From assembly GCA_004000515.1 (NCBI GenBank), contig CP034537.1, positions 7,307,964 through 7,371,963 on the forward strand: a stretch of DNA of 64,000 bases. The letters run 5' to 3'. The translations under genes and the position numbers were made by a program. The notes under the pieces were generated by a model. That model saw only the letters and a program-made list of their open reading frames with translations, made no database searches and was not told the origin of the DNA. Source of the stretch: Pseudomonas poae. GTDB lineage: Bacteria; Pseudomonadota; Gammaproteobacteria; Pseudomonadales; Pseudomonadaceae. Positions 9,738 through 17,700 of the stretch are shown here, one piece after another (position 1 is the stretch's first letter; each line of letters starts with the position of its first letter).

Positions 9738-10367
9738 TTAGTGCTCCTGTGGATAAAGGGTGGTGGTCTCGACGCTGTAGAGCCCAGCCGCCAGAAAGGT
9801 GCGGCCTGCGGCTTCGACGCCGGCCAGCACGTTGGGGTAGATCGTGGTGAGTTCGCCGCACAGCGTGGCGGCGCCGAGGCTGTGGCGGCCGGAGGCACTT
9901 AGTCCTACGGAGATCGACAGGATGTCGCGCTCGCTTTTGGCGTCGGCCAGGCGGCGGTCGAGTCGGGCATCGATGGTTTCGCTGTAGGGCAATTCGGTCC
10001 AGGCCCGTACGGCAAAACTGTAGGGCACACCGGGTGGCTTTTGCTCGTACCAGGCGCGCACTTCGGGGCTCAGTTGCAAACCCTTGGCGGCGTTTTCCAG
10101 GGCTTGGCGGGTGCCGGCCTGGCGGGCGGTGGGCCAGGCAAGTTTGATGGTCAGGCGTTTCTCGGACTCAGGGGCGGTGGTGCTCCATTCACTGACGGCG
10201 CGATCCGCCGCCAGGTAGGGCAAGAACGCTGCCGGTGTGCGGTCCGGGTCCATCAGTTCGGGAAACGGCGGCATGACCCGTTCCAGCAAATGGCCGAAGC
10301 CCAAGTCCAGGGCCTTCTCCAGCGGTGAGCTGTTGGCGGGCAACAGGCTCGTCTTGGGTTCACTCAT
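9738..10367 (-). CDS. Tail protein I (baseplate, gpI-like)
   Basis: P2 gpI family baseplate wedge protein, 209 residues, with LEKALDLGFGHLLERV and LPYLAADRAVSEW in the N-terminal half. The start overlaps the gpJ stop by 4 nt; the stop abuts the fibre start. Intact. Confidence 0.9.
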   Translation of the reverse strand: MSEPKTSLLPANSSPLEKALDLGFGHLLERVMPPFPELMDPDRTPAAFLPYLAADRAVSEWSTTAPESEKRLTIKLAWPTARQAGTRQALENAAKGLQLSPEVRAWYEQKPPGVPYSFAVRAWTELPYSETIDARLDRRLADAKSERDILSISVGLSASGRHSLGAATLCGELTTIYPNVLAGVEAAGRTFLAAGLYSVETTTLYPQEH

Positions 10368-11359
10368 AGCGTGCGCACCTCCACCTCGACGCCCGTGCAG
10401 TAAGGCGCCTGGAACGCCGAGCTGATGATCGGTTCCAGCGGTTCAAGGATTTGCAGTTGCGCGGCACCTGCGCTGTGGATGGCGTAGTCGATCCAGCTGG
10501 GGTCGACCCGCCCTTCCAGGCGATGGCAGGAGTCTGCGTAGGTTTGCAAAAGTTGCTGCGCGGCCACTTGGGTCAGGCCGGAATCCGGGCCGGCGTTGAT
10601 CTTGGCCACGACACGGATTTTATAGCGCTGAATATGAGCGCCCTGGACAGTGACCAGGTCAGTCTCCGGTCGCACATCGGGCCGTGCGAAATGTCGTCGC
10701 ACACCGTCAAGCAAATCGGCGGAGGCGCTGCCATCGCCGTCTCGTGAGAGCACGGTGACCATCACCTCCCCGGGGGCGGTGCGTCGCCCGTTACCGTCCT
10801 TGACCCGGGCCGCGTAGCCGTCTGGATCGAAGGTGTAGCTGACGGTGACCACGCCCGGCGTAGCGCTTTGTACCTTGACCGACGGCCGCTCGCCCAAGGT
10901 GAACACTTCGCGGCGATACTGCATGCGCGACCCCGCTGCCGGGGCATGGGGCGCCAGGTAATAGCGTAAGCGCGCGTCGTCGTCGCTTTCCAGAACGGGC
11001 GGCACAGGTGGGAATGCAGCGGGGTCGCCGGGGTCAAGCACCTGCCGCTCCAGGCCCATATCCGCCAGGCGTGCATCCAGGTTGCTGCCGCTAGCCCACC
11101 ACGCCAGCATCTGCTTGATGCGGGCGTTGTACTTGCGTTCGTGGGTTTGCAGGCGTACGCAAAACGCCTCAAGGGCCAGGGTCAGCAGCTCGCTTTCATT
11201 GTCGAGGCTCACCTTGAGTTTTGCCGCGCTTTGCGGTGCTCGTGTCGCGACGTAATCCACGACAAACGCCTTGAACTCTGCCAGCAACGGCTCGAACTCC
11301 TCGACCGCGATAATCGCCGGTTCCGCCAGTTGGTTCTGGCCAGGGATCAGCATGCTCAT
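10364..11359 (-). CDS. Baseplate assembly protein J (gpJ-like)
   Basis: P2 gpJ/Mu gp47-type wedge protein, 331 residues from MSMLIPGQNQLAEPAII. Conserved regions include LRYYLAPHAPAAGS and the GEVMVTVLSRDGDG strand. The open frame continues upstream into gpW only because gpW is itself frameshifted; the ATGA overlap with the gpW stop fixes this start. Confidence 0.9.
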   Translation of the reverse strand: MSMLIPGQNQLAEPAIIAVEEFEPLLAEFKAFVVDYVATRAPQSAAKLKVSLDNESELLTLALEAFCVRLQTHERKYNARIKQMLAWWASGSNLDARLADMGLERQVLDPGDPAAFPPVPPVLESDDDARLRYYLAPHAPAAGSRMQYRREVFTLGERPSVKVQSATPGVVTVSYTFDPDGYAARVKDGNGRRTAPGEVMVTVLSRDGDGSASADLLDGVRRHFARPDVRPETDLVTVQGAHIQRYKIRVVAKINAGPDSGLTQVAAQQLLQTYADSCHRLEGRVDPSWIDYAIHSAGAAQLQILEPLEPIISSAFQAPYCTGVEVEVRTL

Positions 11360-11688
11360 GTGACGACCTCGAACGATTGTTGGCGGTTTTTCCAGGTGCC
11401 GGCAAAACGCAGCAACACGCCTGCCCCCCTGACGGGTGGCGACGATGACCTGGGGTTGGAAGTCGCTGATGCCGTTTTGCGTGTTGTAAAACGCCTGGGC
11501 GGCGTGGCTTTGGGCGAGGATCAACACATCGTCGCCCAGGTTCTGGCCGAGCAGTTGCGGGACCAGCGAGCCGTACAACGGGCGCTTTTGACGAGTGCCC
11601 ACGGGGTGGTCAGCGCTCGGGTGGCGCGCTGTACGAATTGCAGCCAGTCATCGACCGCTGCCCCGGTGTTCCTATCGATTCCGATCAT
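11356..11688 (-). CDS. Baseplate assembly protein W (gp25-like), double frameshift
   Basis: GPW/gp25 lysozyme-like wedge protein initiating sheath assembly. It starts MIGIDRNTGAAVDDWLQFVQ, continues in a second frame (GTRQKRPLYGSLVPQLLG..), and ends in the first (LLRFAGTWKNRQQSFEVVT). A G missing from GGG near 11600 and a G added in the six-G run near 11427 explain both breaks; corrected length 110 residues. Confidence 0.85.
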
Positions 11689-11697
11689 GGCAAATCC

Positions 11698-12309
11698 TTA
11701 TGCGCTGCTGATCACGCGGCCTTGGTGATCCACCAACGGGCCGCTCAAATGCACGCCGGCGGTATCCAATAACAAACCTGTGGTGCCGAGTTGCAGGATG
11801 ATGCTGTCCTGGGTCATTACCAACGTCGCAGCACCTACGCTGGCGTTGATCTGTTCACGAGAAGCGGTGACGCTGGTAGGCCCATTGCTCCAATTGAACA
11901 GGTGACTGGCGTCGTCATAGTCGCTCTGAGTGCCGTCTTTGTAGCGGCGTCGGGTCAGCGAAGGCTCGCTGGAGACTGGTAGAAACAGGCTACTGTTGAG
12001 CCCGAACAAGGCCACAGACTGGGCGCCCCCTTCCCCGCCGCCGTAGTTGAGCAGCAGGCATTGTTCCCCGACGGACGGAATGCGGGTTTCACTTTGCGTA
12101 CCGGCGCTGGGATTAAAAAACCGAATGGCCGGGCTGAGTAAATCGCCATGACTGACCTTGCAGGTATTGCTGGCAGCGTCGACCTCCTGGCACACGCCAA
12201 TCCGGCAGAAGCTTTCTGCGCGCCGATACAGGTCTTCAAGCTGGGCCTCCATTTCGGCCAAGCGTTCGACAATCGGTCCCAGTTGCATGCGTAGCAATGC
12301 ATCGAACAT
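11698..12309 (-). CDS. Baseplate assembly protein V (spike)
   Basis: P2 gpV family cell-puncturing spike, 203 residues: N-terminal coiled helix (LRMQLGPIVERLAEMEAQLED), OB-fold (IGVCQEVDAASNTCKVSHGD, PSVGEQCLLLNYGGG), and a C-terminal beta-helix-like repeat. Directly precedes gpW. Intact. Confidence 0.9.
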   Translation of the reverse strand: MFDALLRMQLGPIVERLAEMEAQLEDLYRRAESFCRIGVCQEVDAASNTCKVSHGDLLSPAIRFFNPSAGTQSETRIPSVGEQCLLLNYGGGEGGAQSVALFGLNSSLFLPVSSEPSLTRRRYKDGTQSDYDDASHLFNWSNGPTSVTASREQINASVGAATLVMTQDSIILQLGTTGLLLDTAGVHLSGPLVDHQGRVISSA

Positions 12310-12312
12310 GGA

Positions 12313-12828
12313 CTACTCCTGCAGAGGGCGATATTGGTCGGGATCGTTGATGTCGGCGACTTCCCAGGTGCGAGCAAACAGCGGTATGCCTGTGGGATCT
12401 TCGAGCAGCGACGGGCCGAGGTAGAGGTTTTGGATGAAGGAAACGGTCCAGGTGTCGTAGTCCGTTTCCGCACTGGTCAGCGCGGATGGCGCAGCGACAA
12501 TGCTGGTAGGCAGGTCGCATTGATCCGGCGGTAGGCCCCAGCGGTTGTCCAGGGCCAGGTCCATCAGTTGGCTGGCCAAGTCGCAGGCGTCAAAAGCCGC
12601 CGACCCGCCGGCGACCGTGGCCCTGAGTGAAACCGACAAGGCATGCGCCTTGCGCCCTTCAAGGGAGCGCACGCCGGGGCCGTTTCGCTCCACGCTGATC
12701 AATACGCCGGTTTTATCGTCGGCGCCGTTGAACTCTCGATGACTGCCTACACGCAATTGTGGGAAAGCGCTCTTCAGCGCCTCCCCAATCGCCACGGGCA
12801 ATTGGGAGGGTTTTTCGATAGGTGTCAT
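12313..12828 (-). CDS. Tailocin structural protein of unknown function
   Basis: 171 residues beginning MTPIEKPSQLPVAIGEALK. Its place between holin and gpV and its size suggest a tail-completion or terminator-like protein as found in other fluorescens-group tailocins, but no motif identifies it. Only 3 nt separate it from gpV. Confidence 0.65.
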   Translation of the reverse strand: MTPIEKPSQLPVAIGEALKSAFPQLRVGSHREFNGADDKTGVLISVERNGPGVRSLEGRKAHALSVSLRATVAGGSAAFDACDLASQLMDLALDNRWGLPPDQCDLPTSIVAAPSALTSAETDYDTWTVSFIQNLYLGPSLLEDPTGIPLFARTWEVADINDPDQYRPLQE

Positions 12829-12849
12829 GTTGTCGCGTCCTTGCAGCGG

Positions 12850-13178
12850 TTACTGCTGATCCGGGCGGTTGACGCCGATGCGCTTTGCCGCCCAACGTTC
12901 ATAAAGGCCGATGGCGACGTCCGCGCCGGCCATGGCCGTAAGGCAACCAATGGCGCCTGCGGTCCAGATCGACATGCCGGCGGCGTAGCACAGCATCAAT
13001 GCCGAGACCCCGCAGACCATGCACGCCCCAGACCGCAAGGCCAGTCGCCGTATCAGCGACCAGCCGCGGGCGCCCTCCTGTCGGCGCGCCACATTTCGCC
13101 ACTGACCCCGCCGATCAAAGCCAGTACGATCACCAGCCAGATAGGCATTTCCGCTAACGCTTGCTGCTCGTTTGTCAT
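12850..13178 (-). CDS. Tailocin holin, frameshifted
   Basis: First gene of the structural/lysis operon; a small membrane protein that permeabilises the inner membrane so the endolysin acts. The N-terminal part (MTNEQQALAEMPIWLVIVLALIGG) carries one hydrophobic helix and the second frame (..SGACMVCGVSALMLCYAAGMS, AIGCLTAMAGADVAIG) two more. One added G in the AGG-AGG stretch near 13082 restores a 109-residue, three-helix protein. A strong AGGAGGCGTGAC site precedes the ATG. Confidence 0.84.
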
Positions 13179-13251
13179 GTCACGCCTCCTGGCTGAGCAA
13201 TACCGGCAAGGTGCCGGGGCTTGGGTACTTCCGTGTGTGGGTAGGCATTCC

Positions 13252-13276
13252 AAAAAGCCCGGTTGTCCGGGCTTTT
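13252..13276 (-). terminator. Terminator between tailocin leader and holin
   Basis: Minus-strand AAAAGCCCGG-ACAA-CCGGGCTTTTT: perfect stem, tetraloop and T-run. It lies after the repressor-controlled promoter but before the first tailocin gene, so transcription from that promoter must read through it to reach the holin. Confidence 0.8.
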
Positions 13277-13379
13277 CAGTAATGATTTCCTCGATCTTTC
13301 GGCGCTACTGGCGCGGTACGGACCATTCCTCGATGTTTTTCCGACCACGATCCCTGTCTGCCGGATAACTGCTTCTGGT

Positions 13380-13411
13380 GTTATACGCTGCACACCCGGG
13401 TCAGTTGCCAA
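13380..13411 (-). promoter_or_regulatory. Possible second leader promoter
   Basis: On the minus strand TTGGCA and TATAAC are 20 nt apart, longer than the usual 17. The long spacer would suit an activator-dependent promoter. Weak evidence. Confidence 0.25.
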
Positions 13412-13477
13412 CCCTCTGAACCGTTGAGGCCGGTTCATCGCTGCCTGTTTTGCACTGCTGTGAAACTAAAGAGCGTT

Positions 13478-13577
13478 GGCATCCTTGCCGGTGTTGCCTG
13501 GCGTCCTTGCCATCGCTCTGATGGCGTCCTTGCCGGTGTTACGTGCCTTCCTTGTCTTCCTTGGCAGCATCCTTGCC
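13478..13577. repeat. Five iterons, ~22-bp period, in tailocin leader
   Basis: GGCRTCCTTGCC or a close variant starts at 13478, 13500, 13523, 13545 (degenerate) and 13566, i.e. spacings of 22, 23, 22 and 21 bp, about two helical turns. Units 1 and 3 share 18 bp. On the minus strand the core can encode Gly-Lys-Asp-Ala, but in changing frames. They lie just downstream of the predicted start of transcription. Confidence 0.75.
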
Positions 13578-13612
13578 GCCTCCACCAGGCCTTGTTGGCT
13601 GGCTTGAGATGA

Positions 13613-13686
13613 AGAATATGCATGTATGCATATACAGTCAATGCACAAATGCATTTATTTTCAGCCAGTAAATGCACTGATGCATT
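13613..13686 (-). promoter_or_regulatory. Tailocin leader promoter with three repressor operators
   Basis: Leftward promoter TTGACT (13636-13641), 17-bp spacer, TATTCT (13613-13618). Three 16-bp dyads share W-ATGCA-N4-TGCAT-W: 13617-13632 (over spacer and -10), 13640-13655 (over and behind -35) and 13671-13686. Overlap with the promoter elements predicts repression. The adjacent S24 regulator is the obvious ligand. Confidence 0.75.
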
Positions 13687-13729
13687 CGCAGCCTCGCTGG
13701 CAGGGGGGATTGGCGGTTTTTGACAGGCG

Positions 13730-13755
13730 AAAAAAACCCGCACATTGGCGGGCTT
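13730..13755 (-). terminator. Terminator of the tailocin repressor gene
   Basis: Minus-strand stem GCCCGCC..GCGGG followed by seven T, 18 nt after the repressor stop. It isolates the repressor transcript from the operator/promoter region beyond it. Confidence 0.75.
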
Positions 13756-13772
13756 TGTCTTACGTCATGAGG

Positions 13773-14507
13773 TTAACGGGCGTACATGCCCCACCAGAAT
13801 ACATGGCCGAGGATGCTGATCTGTTCATCCTGGATCTCTTGGAAGCTGTAGTCTTCGTCCGGGTGCTCGTCGCGATTGAAACTGCGCAGGCGAATACCGG
13901 AAGGCAGACGATAGAGCTGTTTCACCCGCAACTGGCCATTGTGATTGATGGCGTATAGGTCGCCATCAACGATATCGCCAATACCGCTCTTGCCGGCATT
14001 CACCCCAACCGTCGCGCCATCACGCAGTACCGGCAGCATACTGTTGCCACGTACGGTCACACACTTGGCCTGGTCAAACTGCACACCGTTATGCCGCAGG
14101 CTGCGCTTGCCGAATCGCAGGCTGGCCTTCTCGCTTTCCTCGATGACGAATCTTCCTGATCCAGCAGCCAATTCAACCTCGCGCAGAAAGGGGATCGACA
14201 CCTCGTCGTCATTCACGGGGGTGTCGTCGTCCCACAGGCTTATGTCCTTGAGTTCCGAATGCATCGGGTCGCGAGCATCCTCTCGCGAAACACCCAGTGC
14301 CACGCGCCCGCGCAGTTGGTCGGTGCTGACGCGAAAGTATTCGGCGATGCGGGAAATGTGCTTGTCCGACGGGTCAACGATCTTGCCGCTGAGAATCCTG
14401 GACAGTGTGGATTGAGGCACGCCGGTACGCCGGTGAAGCTCCGTGGGGGAGATCCGGTCGCGGTCCAGCAGCTCTCTTAAGACGATAGAAACGTTGCGTT
14501 TTTGCAT
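13773..14507 (-). CDS. PrtR-like S24 self-cleaving repressor of the tailocin
   Basis: LexA/CI-type repressor, 244 residues from MQKRNVSIVLREL. N-terminal HTH (GVPQSTLSRILSGKIVDP), cleavage site Ala-Gly in ELAAGSGRF, catalytic Ser in RGNSMLP and Lys in LRVKQLYRLP. By analogy to PrtR of P. aeruginosa it should silence the tailocin until RecA filaments stimulate cleavage. An upstream in-frame start exists but MQKRN is typical. Its C-terminal half is almost identical to the prophage repressor at 48049. A matching operator lies 36 nt upstream of its start. Confidence 0.9.
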   Translation of the reverse strand: MQKRNVSIVLRELLDRDRISPTELHRRTGVPQSTLSRILSGKIVDPSDKHISRIAEYFRVSTDQLRGRVALGVSREDARDPMHSELKDISLWDDDTPVNDDEVSIPFLREVELAAGSGRFVIEESEKASLRFGKRSLRHNGVQFDQAKCVTVRGNSMLPVLRDGATVGVNAGKSGIGDIVDGDLYAINHNGQLRVKQLYRLPSGIRLRSFNRDEHPDEDYSFQEIQDEQISILGHVFWWGMYAR

Positions 14508-14542
14508 AGCGCGGATAGTGACGGGGGTTTTGAGGGTTGGCA

Positions 14543-14568
14543 AATGCTAATTTGCATATTTTATGCAA
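14543..14568. promoter_or_regulatory. Probable autoregulatory operator of the tailocin repressor
   Basis: AATGCTAATTTGCATA (14543-14558) matches the W-ATGCA-N4-TGCAT-W operator with one mismatch and overlaps a second dyad, TTGCATA-TTT-TATGCAA (14552-14568). Position just upstream of the repressor gene suggests autorepression. Confidence 0.55.
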
Positions 14569-14652
14569 TATCGGAAAGATTTAGCTGGCCAAACTGCAGA
14601 GTGGGATGCAATTAACCCTGCGACGGACGCTTTCGGCCGATGTTGCGGCTTC

Positions 14653-15546
14653 CTACATCCGGTGATGCTCCAACAAAAAGTCCACGAATAACCGCACCCG
14701 CGCCGGCATTGTCGAGCCACCTACAAACAGCGCGTGTATCGGTTCTTCATCGCCCGGGTTCCAGGCTTCCAGCAGCGGTATGAGGTCCCCTCGCTGCAGG
14801 TCCTCATTTACGCTGAACCTGCCGATACGCGCAATGCCGGCACCGACTCGCGCAAGCTGCGCCAGTGCTTCACCGCTGCTGCATTCGATGTTGCCGCTGA
14901 CCTTGAGGGAAAATTCCCGTCCCTCGCGGATGAACGGCCAATTGGGCTCGGCACGCCGGAAGTTGAAGCGTAGGCAGTTGTGCCGCAAGAGGTCTTCAGG
15001 TTCCTGGAGACTGCCGTGGCGCTCGAGGTACTCAGGCGATGCCACCACTACCTGGCCGGTGGCGCCAATCCTGCGCGCGGTCAACGGGCTGTCGGGCAGA
15101 TGGCCAAAACGTATCGCCACGTCGGCTTGGCCACCGAGAATGTCGACCACTTCATCGCCAAGGGTGAGGTCAACGACGATGTTGGGGTAGCGGGCACTAA
15201 ACGCAGCCACTAGGGGAACAATGGCCAACCGCCCATGGCCAAGGGCGGCGCTTACGCGCAATCGCCCCCTTGGTACACCTTGGTCGGCGATGGCGTCTTC
15301 GACCTCGGCCATGTCGGCCAGGATACGCCGTGCGCCGCGCAGAAAAGCCTCGCCTTCGGCAGTGAAGCTGATCGTTCGTGTAGTGCGCAGCAGCAGCCGG
15401 GTGCCAAGGCGTTGTTCGGTACGCGCGATGATCCGACTGACCGCCGAAGGCGTGAGCCCCAATGCTCGCGCCGCAGCTGACAGGCTACCTTCTTGCGCCA
15501 CAGTGGCGAAAACGAGCATGTCACCGGATCGTCCGTTGAAGTCCAT
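14653..15546 (-). CDS. LysR family transcriptional regulator
   Basis: 297 residues. N-terminal winged HTH (LSAAARALGLTPSAVSRIIARTEQRLG) and LysR substrate-binding domain (GRLRVSAALGHGRLAIVPLV, VDLTLGDEVVDILGGQADVAIRFG). Divergent from the MFS exporter with a 93-bp gap, the usual arrangement for a LysR regulator controlling its neighbour. Ligand unknown. Intact. Confidence 0.92.
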   Translation of the reverse strand: MDFNGRSGDMLVFATVAQEGSLSAAARALGLTPSAVSRIIARTEQRLGTRLLLRTTRTISFTAEGEAFLRGARRILADMAEVEDAIADQGVPRGRLRVSAALGHGRLAIVPLVAAFSARYPNIVVDLTLGDEVVDILGGQADVAIRFGHLPDSPLTARRIGATGQVVVASPEYLERHGSLQEPEDLLRHNCLRFNFRRAEPNWPFIREGREFSLKVSGNIECSSGEALAQLARVGAGIARIGRFSVNEDLQRGDLIPLLEAWNPGDEEPIHALFVGGSTMPARVRLFVDFLLEHHRM

Positions 15547-15639
15547 TTGTGCCCCTTACGCATAGGTGATTGCCAAAATGCTATCTACCGCGTTAAAACG
15601 CTGGATCGTAGCATTAGCGGCATAGATAAGGAGCCTTTC

Positions 15640-16806
15640 ATGCGTATCAACCCACCACTCGTCGCACTCGCCATGGGTGCCTTTGGCATCGGTGTTACCG
15701 AGTTCGCCCCCATGGGCATGCTGCCCGGCATCGCTGCGGACCTCGGCGTTTCCATTCCTGCCGCCGGCCTATTGGTCAGTGCTTACGCCATGGGCGTACT
15801 GCTAGGTGCGCCGCTGATGAGCCTGACCACCGGCAAGATACCCCGGCGGTATCTGCTGGTCGGACTCATGGCGATTTTCACCCTCGGTAACTTGATGTCA
15901 GCCCTGGCTACCGATTACTACAGCCTCATGATCGCCAGGGTGGTGACCTCACTCAACCACGGTGCGTTCTTTGGCATTGGCTCCATCGTCGCCGCCAGCG
16001 TGGTCGCCCCTGATAAACGTGCCGGGGCGGTTGCGGCAATGTTCATGGGGTTGACCTTGGCAACCATCGGTGGTGTGCCGTTGGCCGCCTGGTTTGGCGA
16101 AATGTTCGGTTGGCGCACCGCATTCTGGGGAATTACCGGCCTTGGCGTGGTGGCAATGACTGCATTGTGGTTCGCCCTGCCAGACCTGAAAGCGCCGCCG
16201 AGCGCTGGAATAATGGCCGAAATCCGAGTACTCGGCCGTGGCCCGGTGCTGGGCGCGCTGGCCCTCACTGTAGTCGGCTCGGGTGCAATGTTTACCGTCT
16301 TCACCTACATCGCGCCCATCCTCAGCAGCGAGACCCACGCGTCCACCGCCTACATCACTGCCATGTTGGTGCTGTTTGGTGTGGGACTGACGCTGGGCAA
16401 CATGTGGGGCGGCAAGGCCGCCGACCGCTCGATAGATCGCACCCTGATCGTTTCGCTGAGCGTGCTGATTCTCGTCTTGCTGGCGTTTACCGTACTGATG
16501 CGTTGGCCGCTGCCGGCCGCCGTCGCCATCCTGATTTGGGGTATCGCCAGTTTCGCCTTGGTGCCACCGCTGCAAATGCGCGTCATGGAAGCCGCCAAGG
16601 ACGCACCTAATTTGGCTTCGGCAATGAACATCGGCGCGTTCAACTTCGGCAACGCGATTGGTGCAGCGCTGGGCGGCGCGGTGATCAATGCCGGTCTGGG
16701 TTATCCGGCGATTTCCTTGGCCGGAGCGGCCATGGCGGGTCTGGGACTGTTAATGGTGCTGGCTTTCGTGTGGCGTTCCAGGACTGTTGTAGCTGCGGTG
16801 GTGTGA
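15640..16806 (+). CDS. MFS transporter (AraJ/YdhP-type DHA1 exporter)
   Basis: 388 residues from MRINPPLVALAMGAFGIGVT, after AAGGAG. Twelve hydrophobic helices are apparent; GIGVTEFAPMGMLPGIA is the signature of AraJ-type drug/sugar/nucleoside exporters. An earlier in-frame start would overlap the divergent LysR control region and is rejected. Substrate cannot be told from sequence. Inner membrane. Intact. Confidence 0.9.
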   Translation: MRINPPLVALAMGAFGIGVTEFAPMGMLPGIAADLGVSIPAAGLLVSAYAMGVLLGAPLMSLTTGKIPRRYLLVGLMAIFTLGNLMSALATDYYSLMIARVVTSLNHGAFFGIGSIVAASVVAPDKRAGAVAAMFMGLTLATIGGVPLAAWFGEMFGWRTAFWGITGLGVVAMTALWFALPDLKAPPSAGIMAEIRVLGRGPVLGALALTVVGSGAMFTVFTYIAPILSSETHASTAYITAMLVLFGVGLTLGNMWGGKAADRSIDRTLIVSLSVLILVLLAFTVLMRWPLPAAVAILIWGIASFALVPPLQMRVMEAAKDAPNLASAMNIGAFNFGNAIGAALGGAVINAGLGYPAISLAGAAMAGLGLLMVLAFVWRSRTVVAAVV

Positions 16807-17019
16807 CCACGATAGGAGCAGGGCTGCCAGTCCACTTGATGGCAGTTGCTCTTGCTTGAGTGATGGGGATAAGGGGCGCGAACGCTTTTGCGTTTTACCT
16901 AGCCGTTTGCGACCTGCGAAGGGCCGACTTCGCGTGTTAACCTTGCCGCCATCGCAAAATCGCAGGGCCGAATGCCCCACCTTTGCCCCACTCCTTCCAA
17001 CGAATTTGCTAACTATCTG

Positions 17020-17100
17020 ATGAGTAAAAACACTTCCGATCTGTCCTCCCACACCCCGATGATGCAGCAGTATGGGCTTGAGAAGGTCGAACGCCTCTGA
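17020..17100 (+). pseudogene. mutS: mutS 5' fragment (codons 1-18) at left prophage junction
   Basis: Reads MSKNTSDLSSHTPMMQQY, the pseudomonad MutS N-terminus, then diverges into GLEKVERL and a stop. MutS initiates mismatch repair. The native mutS promoter region should precede it. The rest of mutS is not present anywhere in the window. Confidence 0.85.
17038..17072. other. attL of the prophage (within mutS start)
   Basis: Shares CCACACCCCGAT and TGCAGCAGTA with the right junction at 53425-53459, with scattered mismatches between. Both copies encode DLSSHTP..QQ. The mutS homology ends just after the second block, so strand exchange occurred at or before it. Confidence 0.75.
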
Positions 17101-17122
17101 CTGCGTGGCTTGCAGCGATCTG

Positions 17123-17198
17123 CTGTCTAAAACGAGTCAGCGAGATAGCGCCTGTTTCGACCAATGAAACCGGAATAGGTCGAGGTAGTTTTAGACAG
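17123..17198. repeat. 76-bp inverted-repeat element at prophage left end
   Basis: CTGTCTAAAAC at 17123-17133 is repeated inverted at 17188-17198; an inner pair TCGACC/GGTCGA lies between. The unit is flanked by TGCAGCGATYTG at 17111-17122 and 17204-17215. Could be integrase arm sites or a MITE-like remnant. The surrounding 17101-17514 holds no other gene I can support. Confidence 0.5.
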
Positions 17199-17514
17199 AA
17201 TTTTGCAGCGATTTGCGATCGCATCCTGATCACTGGGTCAATTTTACGAACTGCTTAGCGAGATTGCTGTCTGATGTCATGAATGGTTTCAACAAGGCAT
17301 TCAGGTTCCGAAATTACGGCCGATACACACCGTGTGAAGGGGAGCAAAATGACGAACGGGCTTTCCGATAGTTATTTTTCATTGACTTCATGCGTTGACA
17401 TATGAAGAATCGCCCCCACTTTAAGTGGACCGTAAATTACGTTTTACGGCGCATGAAGACCATTTCTAGACCAGTTATGGCATTCCCTGGCACCGCCGGG
17501 ACGAGGAGAAGACC

Positions 17515-17685
17515 GTGGGACACGCACTGAAAAAAACCGACCGCATCTACATCCCGCAGCGCGATAAAGCGCGCGTGGCGACTGCACATCCGGCTGAAGG
17601 CGCATACCAGGCTCAAATCGAAAAGGCTTTCTGCACCGCATTCCATCGCTACGAAAAAGCGTTTGAGGATCTGGCTAAAGTCTGA
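17515..17685 (+). CDS. Small putative antitoxin upstream of Doc-like toxin
   Basis: 56 residues with a GTG start behind AGGAGAAG: LKKTDRIYIPQRDKARVATA..AYQAQIEKAFCTAFHRYEKAFEDLAKV. It ends 15 nt before the toxin gene in the same direction, as antitoxins do. It does not resemble Phd closely; assignment rests on position and size. Confidence 0.55.
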   Translation: MGHALKKTDRIYIPQRDKARVATAHPAEGAYQAQIEKAFCTAFHRYEKAFEDLAKV

Positions 17686-17700
17686 TCGAAGGTCAGCCTC

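Noticed and set aside
13435..13743. Leftward 102-codon frame across the tailocin operators and iterons
   Set aside because: It spans the predicted promoter and operators and has no ribosome site; a shorter peptide from the iterons remains possible but is not supported enough to list.
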